Source: Sphaerotilus microaerophilus
GTDB taxonomy: Bacteria > Pseudomonadota > Gammaproteobacteria > Burkholderiales > Burkholderiaceae_C
NCBI RefSeq assembly: GCF_023734135.1
Contig: NZ_AP025730.1
Span: forward strand, 2,852,001 to 2,916,000
Direction of reading: 5' to 3'
DNA: 64,000 nucleotides
The translations under genes and the position numbers were made by a program. Under the pieces are notes generated by a model. The model did no database searches. It was given only the letters and a program-made list of their open reading frames with translations, and was not told the origin of the DNA. The stretch's first letter is position 1, and the number at the start of each line of letters is the position of its first letter. Below are positions 36,640-45,110 of the stretch, piece by piece.

Positions 36640-37011
36640 ATGTCTGCCGTCCTGAAACAACCCCTTGTCGAGCGGTTCCGCGAGCCCGACACACCCTACC
36701 TGTCCCCGACGAGGGTGGGGGACTTCTTTGGTTTTCGCGTCCAGGAACTGGCTGAGCGGGCGCATGTGCACCGCAACACACCCACTGCACGCCCGCAGGC
36801 GCCGCAACTGCAAAAGTACCTGCAGGACATGCTGCGTGTGCTCGCCGCCGCGACGGAGATGACCGGCGATGCCGAACGCGCCGCCTTTCTGCTGCGCAAT
36901 GAGCCCCTTCGCGCCTTCGGCTACAAGACCGCCGATGCGCTTGTACAGGAGGGGCGCACCGAGGCGCTCATCGCCTACCTGCAGTCGTTGGCCGGCGGTG
37001 CCGCGGGATGA
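36640..37011 (+). CDS. Xre/MbcA/ParS-type antitoxin
   Basis: 123-residue protein predicted to neutralise the downstream RES toxin and bind its own promoter. The N-terminal part has a helix-turn-helix-like segment (SPTRVGDFFGFRVQELAERA). The C-terminal half is the antitoxin domain (LLRNEPLRAFGYKTADALVQEG, an EPL.AFG.KT.D.L motif typical of MbcA/ParS/Xre). It overlaps the toxin gene by four bases (ATGA). Confidence 0.88.
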   Translation: MSAVLKQPLVERFREPDTPYLSPTRVGDFFGFRVQELAERAHVHRNTPTARPQAPQLQKYLQDMLRVLAAATEMTGDAERAAFLLRNEPLRAFGYKTADALVQEGRTEALIAYLQSLAGGAAG

Positions 37012-37541
37012 TCGAGGCGTTGCTCGGGCAAGCGGAGCCCATGGCCTGCTGGCGTGTCATTTCCCCCGCCTACGCGGGCACGCCCCTGTCCGGCATGGGT
37101 GCGGCGAGGCAGGGCGGGCGGTTCAACCGGCCGGGCCAGGAGGCGCTGTACCTGTCACTGGACGAGTCCACCGCCCTGGCCGAATACCGCCAGGACAACC
37201 CTTGGCTGCCAGCGGGCATCATATGTACCTTCCTTGTGCGGGGCCTGCGGGTGGCGGACCTGAGTGCCCGCTTCGACCCCGGGCGCTGGCCTGCGCTGTG
37301 GAGCGACTTTGCTTCGGACTGGCGTGCTCTGTGGTTCGGCGACGCCATCGAGCCACCCACCTGGTACATGGCCGATGACGTTGTGGCCGCCGGGTGGGAT
37401 GGCATCGTCTTCCCTTCCCAGGCGCGCCCGGGCGGCCGCAATCTGGTGATCTACGGCAGTTCGGGCAGGCCTGCGACGCAGTTGGCTGTCTACGACCCCA
37501 CGGGCAGCCTTGCCCGCCTTAGAAGTGGATCCCCTTCATGA
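37008..37541 (+). CDS. RES-domain toxin, probable NAD+-degrading enzyme
   Basis: 177-residue toxin of the RES family, whose studied members (MbcT, RES-Xre) consume NAD+. The conserved Arg is in WRVISPAYAGTPLSG, followed by GGRFNRPGQEALYLS with the Arg-x-Asn core, LDESTALAEY with the conserved Glu, and a late serine in the GSSGRPATQL region. Its last 23 bases overlap the 3' end of the opposing acyl-CoA reductase gene. That overlap is tail to tail. Confidence 0.9.
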   Translation: MIEALLGQAEPMACWRVISPAYAGTPLSGMGAARQGGRFNRPGQEALYLSLDESTALAEYRQDNPWLPAGIICTFLVRGLRVADLSARFDPGRWPALWSDFASDWRALWFGDAIEPPTWYMADDVVAAGWDGIVFPSQARPGGRNLVIYGSSGRPATQLAVYDPTGSLARLRSGSPS

Positions 37542-39519
37542 ACTGGCTGAAGGCCACCTGGTCGGCCGTGGGGGTCACCGGTTTGCCGTCGCCCTTGCCG
37601 AGGGAGGCTGACGAATCCGGGAACATGCGGTAGCTGGTGTTCATGATGATCTGCGCCACCCGCGGGGCCACCGCGTGGATCACCTGGCCGAACACGCCCA
37701 GGCGGGTGGCGATGCGCGCCGGCCGGTGGATGATGGCGTCGACGATCAGGTCGGCGGCCTCATCCGGCGTCAGCGTCGGCACCTGGTCGTAGAGCCGGGT
37801 GGGCGCGATCATCGGTGTCTTCACCAGCGGCATGTTGATGGTGGTGAACTCGATGCCGCGGTCGACGAACTCCGAGGCCGCGCAGCGCGTGAAGGCGTCC
37901 AGCGCCGCCTTGGAGGCCACGTAGGCCGAAAAGCGCGGTGCGTTGGTCAGCACGCCGATCGAGGAGATGTTGATCACGTGGCCGGTGCGGCGCGCGATCA
38001 TGCCCGGCAGCAGCCCCATCGTCAGGCGCAGCGAACCGAAGTAGTTCACCTGCATCGTGCGCTCGTAGTCGTGGAAGCGGTCGAAGCTGTTCTCGATGCC
38101 GCGGCGGATCGAGCGGCCGGCGTTGTTGACCAGCACGTCCACGCCGCCATGCGCCTCGGTGATGCGCGCCAGCAGCTCGGCGCAGGAGGCCTCCTCGCCG
38201 ATGTCGGCGGAGTAGGGGATCAGCGTCAGGCCCTGAGCGGCGGCCTCGGCCACCGTCTCGTCGAGCTTGGCCCGGTCGCGCGCGACGATCAGCGTGATGG
38301 CGCCCGCGTGGGCGATCTTGAAGGCCGCCGCCTTGCCGATGCCCGAGGAGCCGCCGGTGATCAGCACCACCTTGCCCTCGACGCGCCCGCGCAGCGTGCG
38401 GTCGATGAAGAGGTCGGGGTCGAGCCGGCGCTCCCAGTAGTCCCACAGCTTCCAGGCGTAGTCCTCCAGCGCGGGCACCTTGATGCCGCTGCCGGCCAAC
38501 GCCCGCTCGGCATCGCGGCTGTCGAAGCGGGTGGGGTAGTTGACGAAGTTCAGGATGTCGTCGGGCAGCCCCAGGTCTTTCATGACGGCCTTGCGCACGC
38601 GGCGCACCGGCGTCAGCGCCATCAGGCTCTTCTTGATGCTGCGTGGGATGAAGCCCAGCAGCGCCGCATTGACGCGCATCGCCATGTCCGGCGCGTGCGC
38701 GGCGCGGGCGAAGATGTTCAGCACGTCGCCCACCCGGCGCGGGTGCGGATCGACCAGGTGGAAGCAGCCCTCGTCCAGGCCCGGCTTGTGCGCGATGTGG
38801 TCCATCGCCGCAACCACGTAGTCCACCGGCACGATGTTGATGCGCCCGCCCTCGATGCCGATGGTGGGCATCCACGGCGGCAGCAGCCGGCGCAGCTTCT
38901 GGATCAGCTTGAAGAAGTAGTAGGGCCCGTCGATCTTGTCCATCTCGCCGGTGCGCGAGTCACCCACCACGACGCCCGGGCGGTAGACGCGCCAGGGGCG
39001 CGCCAGTTCGGTGCGCACGATCTTCTCCGAGTCGTGCTTGGTGCTGAAGTAGGGGTGGTCGAGGTTCTCGGCCTCGTCGAACATGTCCTCGCGGAACACG
39101 CCCTCGTAGAGCCCGGCCGCGGCGATCGAGCTGACATGGTGGAAGCAGCCCACCTGCAGCGCCTCGGCCAGGGCCACCGTGTGGCGCGTGCCCTCCACGT
39201 TCACGGCCATCTGGGTTTCGGCATCGGCGCCCAGGTCGTAGACCGCCGCGAGGTGGAAGAAGTGGTCCACCTTGCCCTTGAGCTTGCGCTGGTCGGTCTT
39301 GGACAGGCCCAGCAGCGGCTCGCGCAGGTCGCCCAGCACGGGGATCGCGCGCGTCTTGTCGCCTCCTGGGTTCATTCCCCAGAACTCGTACAGCGGGGCG
39401 AGCTTGTCGGCGCTCTTGTCGCGGGTGAGGAAATACACCGTGGCGTCCGGGCGCTCCAGCAGCCGGGCGACGAGGCGTTTGCCGATGAAGCCGCTGGCTC
39501 CGGTGACGAAATAGATCAT
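37519..39519 (-). CDS. Alcohol-forming fatty acyl-CoA reductase, two-domain (FAR)
   Basis: 666-residue cytoplasmic NADPH enzyme predicted to reduce long-chain acyl-CoA to the fatty alcohol used in wax esters. The first half is an extended SDR/FAR domain (MIYFVTGASGFIGKRLVARL; VDHFFHLAAVYDLGADAETQ; HHVSSIAAAGLYEGVFREDM; YFSTK). The second half, from about residue 375, is a classical SDR domain (VLITGGSSGIGKAAAF, LVNNAGRSIRRGIENSFDRF, YVASK, NMPLVKTPMIAPT). The order, length and many segments match, from memory, the Marinobacter enzyme Maqu_2507 (about 660 residues). The ATG at 39519 directly starts the dinucleotide-binding strand. The gene is divergent from a phasin gene. It could instead be a less specific SDR, but the match is strong. 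Confidence 0.85.
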   Translation of the reverse strand: MIYFVTGASGFIGKRLVARLLERPDATVYFLTRDKSADKLAPLYEFWGMNPGGDKTRAIPVLGDLREPLLGLSKTDQRKLKGKVDHFFHLAAVYDLGADAETQMAVNVEGTRHTVALAEALQVGCFHHVSSIAAAGLYEGVFREDMFDEAENLDHPYFSTKHDSEKIVRTELARPWRVYRPGVVVGDSRTGEMDKIDGPYYFFKLIQKLRRLLPPWMPTIGIEGGRINIVPVDYVVAAMDHIAHKPGLDEGCFHLVDPHPRRVGDVLNIFARAAHAPDMAMRVNAALLGFIPRSIKKSLMALTPVRRVRKAVMKDLGLPDDILNFVNYPTRFDSRDAERALAGSGIKVPALEDYAWKLWDYWERRLDPDLFIDRTLRGRVEGKVVLITGGSSGIGKAAAFKIAHAGAITLIVARDRAKLDETVAEAAAQGLTLIPYSADIGEEASCAELLARITEAHGGVDVLVNNAGRSIRRGIENSFDRFHDYERTMQVNYFGSLRLTMGLLPGMIARRTGHVINISSIGVLTNAPRFSAYVASKAALDAFTRCAASEFVDRGIEFTTINMPLVKTPMIAPTRLYDQVPTLTPDEAADLIVDAIIHRPARIATRLGVFGQVIHAVAPRVAQIIMNTSYRMFPDSSASLGKGDGKPVTPTADQVAFSQFMKGIHF

Positions 39520-39811
39520 CGAAAGAATCTCCTCGGTCGGTGGTGGTGGTCTTGCGCAGGGAAAGCCGGCCCGCCTTTGCTGGGTGACCGGCATGGGGCG
39601 AAGTTAAGGTCTGCCGCACCCGGCCCGGGCCGCTGCGGTCAGCTCCCGCGGCGTTTAGTGTGTTTGCTCTAGTCGTCGTCGCTACAGTTTGACGCATGGG
39701 AGATCGGTAACACAACGGATACGCCACCAGGCGTTGCGCCCACCCGGCCAAACGGGTGGATCCGGCGGTTCCGGTTCCGTTCAATCACCGCAATCACTGA
39801 AGGAGTCCACC

Positions 39812-40339
39812 ATGGCCAAGAAGCTCAAGAAACTCGCCACCGACAACCAACTCGCCACGACCATCCGTGAATCGGCCCAGCAGATCTGGTTGGCCGGTTT
39901 GGGTGCCTACGCCAAGGCCCAGCAGGAGGGCAACAAGGTGTTCGACGCGCTGGTGCGCGAGGGCGAGTCCATCCAGGCCAACACCCGCAAGATGGCCGAA
40001 GACAAGGTGCAGGAAATGGCCACCAAGGCCACCGGCACCTGGGACAAGCTGGAAGCGGTATTCGAGAACCGCGTTTCCAAGGCGCTCAACAGCCTGGGCG
40101 TGCCAACCAAGGCGGACATTGATGCGCTTGCCAAGCGCGTGGGTGAACTGACCACCGAGGTCGAGAAGCTCAACGGCGGCGCACCGAAGGCGGCTGCTCG
40201 CCGGCCGGCCAAGGTCGCGGCGGCGGTCGTCGAGGTGGTGGCCGAAGCCAAGCCGGTGGCGGTCAAGCGGGCTCGCGCGGCCGCCAAGAAGGTGAAGGCT
40301 GCGCCCGCTGCCGAAGCCGCCGCGGATGGCGTTGCCTGA
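39812..40339 (+). CDS. Phasin family, PHA-granule-associated protein (PhaI/PhaF type)
   Basis: 175-residue amphipathic protein coating polyhydroxyalkanoate or lipid granules. It begins MAKKLKKLATDNQLATTIRE, continues with IWLAGLGAYAKAQQEGNKVF typical of this phasin class, then a long helix or coiled coil. A Lys/Ala/Arg/Pro-rich tail (AKVAAAVVEVVAEAKPVAVK) resembles histone-like tails of PhaF. AAGGAG precedes the ATG. The 292-base gap to the divergent acyl-CoA reductase holds a hairpin (CCACCCG/CGGGTGG, 39740-39759) in the 5' leader. Confidence 0.88.
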   Translation: MAKKLKKLATDNQLATTIRESAQQIWLAGLGAYAKAQQEGNKVFDALVREGESIQANTRKMAEDKVQEMATKATGTWDKLEAVFENRVSKALNSLGVPTKADIDALAKRVGELTTEVEKLNGGAPKAAARRPAKVAAAVVEVVAEAKPVAVKRARAAAKKVKAAPAAEAAADGVA

Positions 40340-40399
40340 ATGTTGCCAAGTGGCACTATCAGGTCCCCCGACCTGACGGGGGTGACTCGATAACGCTGT

Positions 40400-40437
40400 C
40401 GCCCGCAGCGCACGGTGAGTCGTGCCTGCGGGCGTTT
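40400..40437 (+). terminator. Possible terminator after the phasin gene
   Basis: CGCCCGCA pairs with TGCGGGCG around a 19-base loop and is followed by TTT. It is weaker than the other terminators, but it is placed 60 bases after the stop. Confidence 0.45.
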
Positions 40438-40452
40438 CCGTCTGGCCTACTG

Positions 40453-40502
40453 CAATCCCGCAATCGCGCGGTCCCGCAATCCCGCGGTCCCGCGGTCCCG
40501 GG
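40453..40502. repeat. Short imperfect tandem repeats of CCCGCAAT / CCCGCGGT
   Basis: The stretch is built from units of about 8 bases alternating between CCCGCAAT-like and CCCGCGGT-like forms, just upstream of the patatin gene. It has the look of slippage-derived sequence. No coding role is supported. Confidence 0.7.
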
Positions 40503-40549
40503 CGATCGCCCGGTTCACCGTCCGGCCCACTGAACACAGGAGCCATCGC

Positions 40550-41809
40550 ATGGCGTCGAAGCAGCCCAGGGAACGTGTTGGCCTGGCACTCGCAGGCGGT
40601 GGCCCGCTGGGCGCGATCTACGAGATCGGCACGCTGGTCGCGCTGTCCGAGGCTCTGGAGGGGCTGGACTTCAACGAGCTGGACGTCTACGTTGGCGTCA
40701 GCGCGGGCGCCCTGATCGCCGCAGGCCTGGCCAACGGCATGACGCCCGCGGCGATGTGCCGCATGTTCATCGACAGCGACTCGGCCGAGGTGCCCTTCGA
40801 CCCGGCCATGCTGCTGCGCCCGGCGCTGGGCGAGTACGCCGCCCGCCTGGCGCGCCTGCCCGGGCTGCTCTGGGACTCGGCACGCGAGTACCTGTCCGAC
40901 CCGCTGCACAAGGACCTGCTGGCCTCCTTCGAGCGGCTGGGCCGGGTGCTGCCCGCGGGTGTGTTCGACAACCGCGGCATCGGCGAGATGATGCAGCGCC
41001 TGTTCACCCATGCGGGGCGCAGCAACGACTTCCGCGACCTGAAGCACCGCCTCTTCCTGGTCGCCACCGACCTGGACACCGGCGATGCGGTCGCCTTCGG
41101 CGCACCCGGCCACGACCACGTGCCGATCTCCACCGCGGTGCAGGCCAGCGCGGCGCTGCCCGGGCTGTATCCGCCGGTGCACATCGACGGGCGCTGGTAT
41201 GTGGACGGTGCGCTCAAGAAGACCATGCACGCCTCGGTGGCGCTGAAGGAGGGCGCGCGGCTGGTCATCTGCGTCAACCCGCTGGTGCCCTACAACGCCC
41301 AGCGCGCGGCCGAGCTGGGCCACCACCACGAGCGCCAGCTCGTCAACGGCGGCCTGCCAGTGGTGCTGGCGCAGACCTTCCGCGCCATCATCCACTCGCG
41401 CATGCAGGTGGGTATCACCAAGTACGAGCACGAGTTCAAAGGGGCGGACGTGCTGCTCTTCGAGCCCCGTCCGGATGACGACGACATGTTCTTCAGCAAC
41501 ATGTTCAGCTACGCCGGCCGCCAGTGGCTGTCCGAGCATGCCTACCACCGCACCCGCGAAGAACTGCTGCGCCGCTACGACGAACTGGCGCCGAAGCTGG
41601 CGCGCCACGGCGTGCGCATCCGCCGCGACGTGCTGACCGAGCCGGACCGCACCCTCAAACGCCAGCTCGGCCAGCTCAAGCGCCGCCGCGCCGGCCCGAT
41701 GGGGCACAGCGCATTGAGCCTGTCGGACGCCCTGGACGAACTCGACCGGGCCTTGAACCGGATCAAGTCGGGCCGACAGACGCAGCCGTCTGCGCGTTCC
41801 CCAGCTTGA
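40550..41809 (+). CDS. Patatin-like phospholipase/lipase
   Basis: 419-residue serine hydrolase with the Ser-Asp dyad of patatins: glycine-rich oxyanion loop ALAGGGPLGAIYEIG, nucleophile in VGVSAGALIAAGLA (GxSxG), and the aspartate in YVDGALKKTMHA (DGA). The C-terminal ~150 residues are helical and basic. It lacks a signal peptide, so it probably acts in the cytoplasm or on granules. CAGGAG precedes the ATG at 40550. With the neighbouring reductase, phasin and wax synthase it may mobilise stored lipid; that role is inferred. Confidence 0.88.
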   Translation: MASKQPRERVGLALAGGGPLGAIYEIGTLVALSEALEGLDFNELDVYVGVSAGALIAAGLANGMTPAAMCRMFIDSDSAEVPFDPAMLLRPALGEYAARLARLPGLLWDSAREYLSDPLHKDLLASFERLGRVLPAGVFDNRGIGEMMQRLFTHAGRSNDFRDLKHRLFLVATDLDTGDAVAFGAPGHDHVPISTAVQASAALPGLYPPVHIDGRWYVDGALKKTMHASVALKEGARLVICVNPLVPYNAQRAAELGHHHERQLVNGGLPVVLAQTFRAIIHSRMQVGITKYEHEFKGADVLLFEPRPDDDDMFFSNMFSYAGRQWLSEHAYHRTREELLRRYDELAPKLARHGVRIRRDVLTEPDRTLKRQLGQLKRRRAGPMGHSALSLSDALDELDRALNRIKSGRQTQPSARSPA

Positions 41810-41840
41810 TCCGCGGCGATCGGGCTGCCACCATGATCGG

Positions 41841-42542
41841 ATGAGCCCCGCCGACCGCCCCGCCCCGCAACGCTCGTCCAAGCGTTCACCCCGGCACGAG
41901 CCCAAACCCCGGCGGCGCACCCGCGAACGCATCCTGGAAACCTCGCTGCAGCTGTTCAACGTCTTCGGTGAACCGAACGTCACCACCCAGCTGATCGCCG
42001 ACGAGCTGGAGATCAGCCCCGGCAACCTGTATTACCACTTCCGCAGCAAGGACGACATCATCGAATCGCTGTTCGCGGATTTCGAGCGCCAGATCGAGGC
42101 CACCCTGGCCGCGCCCGAATCCCGCGTGCCGGACGTGGAGGACATCTGGCTGTTCCTGCACCTGGTTTTCGAGGGCATCTGGAACTACCGTTTCCTGTAC
42201 CGGGACCTGAACGAACTGCTGTCGCGCAACCGCCTGCTGGAAACCCATTTCCAGCGCATCGTCGCGCACAAGGTCAAGACCGCGAAACTCATCTGCGAGG
42301 GCCTGGTCGGCACCGGTGACATGGATGCCACGCCCGCGCAGCTGCACAGCCTGGCCAACAACATGGCGCTGGTGGCCACCTACTGGCTTTCCTTCGAATT
42401 CATCCGTGAGCCGCGCAAGGCCATCGACAGCGACGCGCTGGCGCGTGGCGCCTTCCACGTGATGTCGCTGGCCGCCCCTTTCCTGCAGGGCCGCTCGCGC
42501 GCCCTGTTTGAGCGCCTCGCCCGGGGTTATCTGGACGCTTGA
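41841..42542 (+). CDS. TetR/AcrR-family transcriptional regulator
   Basis: 233-residue repressor. After a basic, disordered N-terminal ~25 residues comes the TetR helix-turn-helix (RILETSLQLFNVFGEPNVTT, ELEISPGNLYYHFRSKDDII). The helical ligand domain follows. Ligands of related TetR proteins near fatty-acid genes are often acyl-CoAs. It lies 31 bases after the patatin gene and is a candidate controller of the storage-lipid genes; no specific operator can be assigned here. Confidence 0.9.
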   Translation: MSPADRPAPQRSSKRSPRHEPKPRRRTRERILETSLQLFNVFGEPNVTTQLIADELEISPGNLYYHFRSKDDIIESLFADFERQIEATLAAPESRVPDVEDIWLFLHLVFEGIWNYRFLYRDLNELLSRNRLLETHFQRIVAHKVKTAKLICEGLVGTGDMDATPAQLHSLANNMALVATYWLSFEFIREPRKAIDSDALARGAFHVMSLAAPFLQGRSRALFERLARGYLDA

Positions 42543-42626
42543 CCCCTCAGCCCGCGAAACCCGCTCCGTCTGTCCCGCAGACCAGTCACCCGCAGAGAAA
42601 TACCAACGGACCAAAGGAGACCGACC

Positions 42627-43439
42627 ATGGCCACCCGCAAGACCACGCCAGCGGCGCCCGCCGCCGCGGCCTGGCAACCGTTCCCGCATCCTGCCAAGCC
42701 CTACGCCTATACCGCTGCGGCCTTGAAGAAGAACTGGCCGCGCCTGCACCGCGGCGACCGGGAGGCCTTTCCCAAGGCCGACGCGGTGCTGGAGGCTTGG
42801 CGGCTCTACCACGCCGGGGATTTTCGCGCGGCCTACGACATGGGCCTGGCCGCCGGGCCGGACGGCTGGAATGCGGCCAACAAGGCCGCCATGATCCAGG
42901 CCAATTACCTGGAAACCGACGAGGCGGCCAAGCTGGCGCGCTTCCAGGAGATTGCCGCGCGCTGCTCCGAGCTGCAAAGGGCCCAGCCCGGCAACGCCAA
43001 CGCCTGGTACATCGAGGCCTATGCGCTGGGCCGCTACAGCCAGGGCATCTCGGTGGTCAAGGCGCTGGCCCAGGGCCTGGGCGGGCGCATCAAGGCGGCG
43101 CTGGAAACCGCGCTCAAACTCGACGAGCAGCATGCCGATTCGCACTGCGCGCTGGGCGCCTACCACGCCGAGGTGATCGACAAGGTGGGCGGCATGGTCG
43201 GCAAGCTCACCTACGGGGCCAGCAAGGACGCCGCCGAGAGGCATTTCAAGCGGGCGCTCGAACTCGCGCCCGATTCGGCCATCTACGCCGTCGAATACGC
43301 CAATGCGCTGGTGATGATGCATGGCAAGAGCCGCATGGCCGCGGCCGTGAAACTCTACGAGCAGGCCGCTGCCGCAGAACCGATGGATGCGATGGAGAAG
43401 CTCGACGTGGAGATGGCCCGGGCCGAGCTGGAGGATTGA
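42627..43439 (+). CDS. TPR-like helical-repeat protein of unknown function
   Basis: 270-residue soluble protein with tetratricopeptide-like helix pairs. Examples are ADAVLEAWRLYHAGDFRAAY, NANAWYIEAYALGRYSQGIS, DAAERHFKRALELAPDSAIY and AAAVKLYEQAAAAEPMDAME. The Ala/Pro-rich N-terminus precedes AWQPFPHPAKPYAYTAAALKK. CAAAGGAGACCGACC before the ATG is a good ribosome site. It lies between the TetR and CoA-transferase genes, so it is probably part of the lipid-storage neighbourhood, but no function can be read from it. Confidence 0.8.
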   Translation: MATRKTTPAAPAAAAWQPFPHPAKPYAYTAAALKKNWPRLHRGDREAFPKADAVLEAWRLYHAGDFRAAYDMGLAAGPDGWNAANKAAMIQANYLETDEAAKLARFQEIAARCSELQRAQPGNANAWYIEAYALGRYSQGISVVKALAQGLGGRIKAALETALKLDEQHADSHCALGAYHAEVIDKVGGMVGKLTYGASKDAAERHFKRALELAPDSAIYAVEYANALVMMHGKSRMAAAVKLYEQAAAAEPMDAMEKLDVEMARAELED

Positions 43440-43637
43440 AGCTGCTGGCTGGGTGTGACCTGCCTGCCACAGTGTCTGCCATCGGACTGAGGCAGCTCAA
43501 GCCGGGCGTTCGCCGCCGGGAAAATTGTCTTCTACGGGATATTACTGATTGTCATCTCGGTACAGACTCGTGGGATTGCGTATGTGTTCGCCAGCGTTCA
43601 CGCGCGCGCCGTCATCGTCCCGCAGCGAGTCTGACCA

Positions 43638-44933
43638 ATGAACTTCCAGCCCTCCTACAAGAGCAAACTGACCCAGGCGGAAGAGGCCATCCGCCTGATC
43701 CGTGATGGTGACACCGTCGTCGTGCCCACGGCGGCGGCCGAGCCGCCCCGACTGCTCGCGGCCCTGTCCGAGCACCGGCGCGAGTTCCGCGACGTGAAGG
43801 TGTCGCAGATCCTGCCGATCGGCCGGTATGGCTACTTCGACCCGGCAACCGCCGAGCACGTGCGCCACGTGGCCTATTTCTTCGGCCCGGCCACGCGCGG
43901 CGGCGGCCAAGCGGGCTGGATCGATTATTCCGCCTCCAATTTCTCCGAGATGCCGGAGTTGATCCGCCGTGGGCTGAAGCCGGCGGATGTGGTGTTTGCC
44001 TCTGCCTCGCCGATGGACGGGCACGGCTATTTCTCCCTCGGGCTGGCGGCCGACTACACGATGGCGGCCATTTCCAAGGCACGAATCGTGGTGCTGGAAG
44101 TCAACCCCAATGTGCCTTTCACCAACGGCCATTGCCTGGTGCACCTTTCGCAGGTCACCGCGCTGGTGGAAAACGAAGCGCCGGTGGCCGAGGTGGGTTT
44201 GCCGAAAATCGGTGCCGTGCAGGAGGCCATTGGCAAGTATGTGGCCGACATGATTCCCGACGGTTCCACGCTGCAGATCGGTTATGGCGGCATTCCTGAC
44301 GCGGTGGTGATGCAACTCACCCACAAGCATGACCTGGGCATCCACACCGAGATGCTGGGCGACGGCATCCTGACGTTGATCGAATCCGGTGCGGTCACCA
44401 ACCGGGTCAAGAACGTCAACCGCGGCAAGGTGCTGGCCACCTTTGCCCTGGGCTCGCGCAAACTCTACGATTTCATGCACCGCAACCCGGCGGTGGAACT
44501 GCATCCGTCGGACATCACCAACGACCCGTGGCTGGCTGGGCAGAACCACAACCTGATCGCCATCAACGCCACGATGCAGATCGACCTGGCCGGCCAGTGC
44601 GGCTCGGAAACCCTCGGCTGGACACCGGTGTCTGGCACCGGCGGCCAATCTGATTTCGTCCGTGCCGCCAACCGCTCCGAGGGCGGCAAGGCCTTCATCG
44701 TGCTGCCGTCCACGGCGCGGGAAAACACAGTTTCCCGCATCGTGCCCACGCTGACGCCGGGTGCGCATGTGAGCACGAGCAAGAACGACATCAACTACGT
44801 GGTCACGGAATTCGGCGTCGCCCAGTTGCGCGGAAAAACCGCCCGCCAGCGCGCCGAGGCGCTGATCGGGATTGCGCACCCGGACTTCCGCAGCGTACTG
44901 CGGGATCAGGCGAAGCGGATGAATCTGCTGTGA
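43638..44933 (+). CDS. Acetyl-CoA hydrolase/transferase family CoA-transferase
   Basis: 431-residue class I-type CoA-transferase, related to 4-hydroxybutyrate CoA-transferase and acetyl-CoA hydrolases. Two CoA-transferase domains are visible. Motifs are GDTVVVPTAAAEPPRLLAAL, ASASPMDGHGYFSLGLAADY, IQIGYGGIPDAV-like LQIGYGGIPDAVVMQ, and a likely catalytic glutamate in LGIHTEMLGDGILTL. The second domain has SGTGGQSDFVRAA and VVTEFGVAQLRGKTARQRAE. A ~200-base AT-richer region precedes it, so it may have its own promoter. It could recycle CoA or activate short acids for PHA or lipid synthesis. Confidence 0.9.
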   Translation: MNFQPSYKSKLTQAEEAIRLIRDGDTVVVPTAAAEPPRLLAALSEHRREFRDVKVSQILPIGRYGYFDPATAEHVRHVAYFFGPATRGGGQAGWIDYSASNFSEMPELIRRGLKPADVVFASASPMDGHGYFSLGLAADYTMAAISKARIVVLEVNPNVPFTNGHCLVHLSQVTALVENEAPVAEVGLPKIGAVQEAIGKYVADMIPDGSTLQIGYGGIPDAVVMQLTHKHDLGIHTEMLGDGILTLIESGAVTNRVKNVNRGKVLATFALGSRKLYDFMHRNPAVELHPSDITNDPWLAGQNHNLIAINATMQIDLAGQCGSETLGWTPVSGTGGQSDFVRAANRSEGGKAFIVLPSTARENTVSRIVPTLTPGAHVSTSKNDINYVVTEFGVAQLRGKTARQRAEALIGIAHPDFRSVLRDQAKRMNLL

Positions 44934-45110
44934 TGGACCGGTGGGCGAGCGGCATGTGTCGTTCGCCCCGACTCAGATACGGCCGAGCGTGAATGTCTCG
45001 ACAAAGGGAGTTTCACATGGCTGCTCGGCGCAGCTGGCCGGCTCGAAACCATTTTGACTCGATCATCATGCCCAGCAAGGCTGGACCATGAATAGTTACG
45101 TAAGCGAGTT

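Noticed and set aside
39686..39712. TTGACG with a downstream AT-poor element as a sigma-70 promoter for the phasin gene
   Set aside because: The possible -10 is only about 13 bases away and does not match well, so no promoter is claimed.
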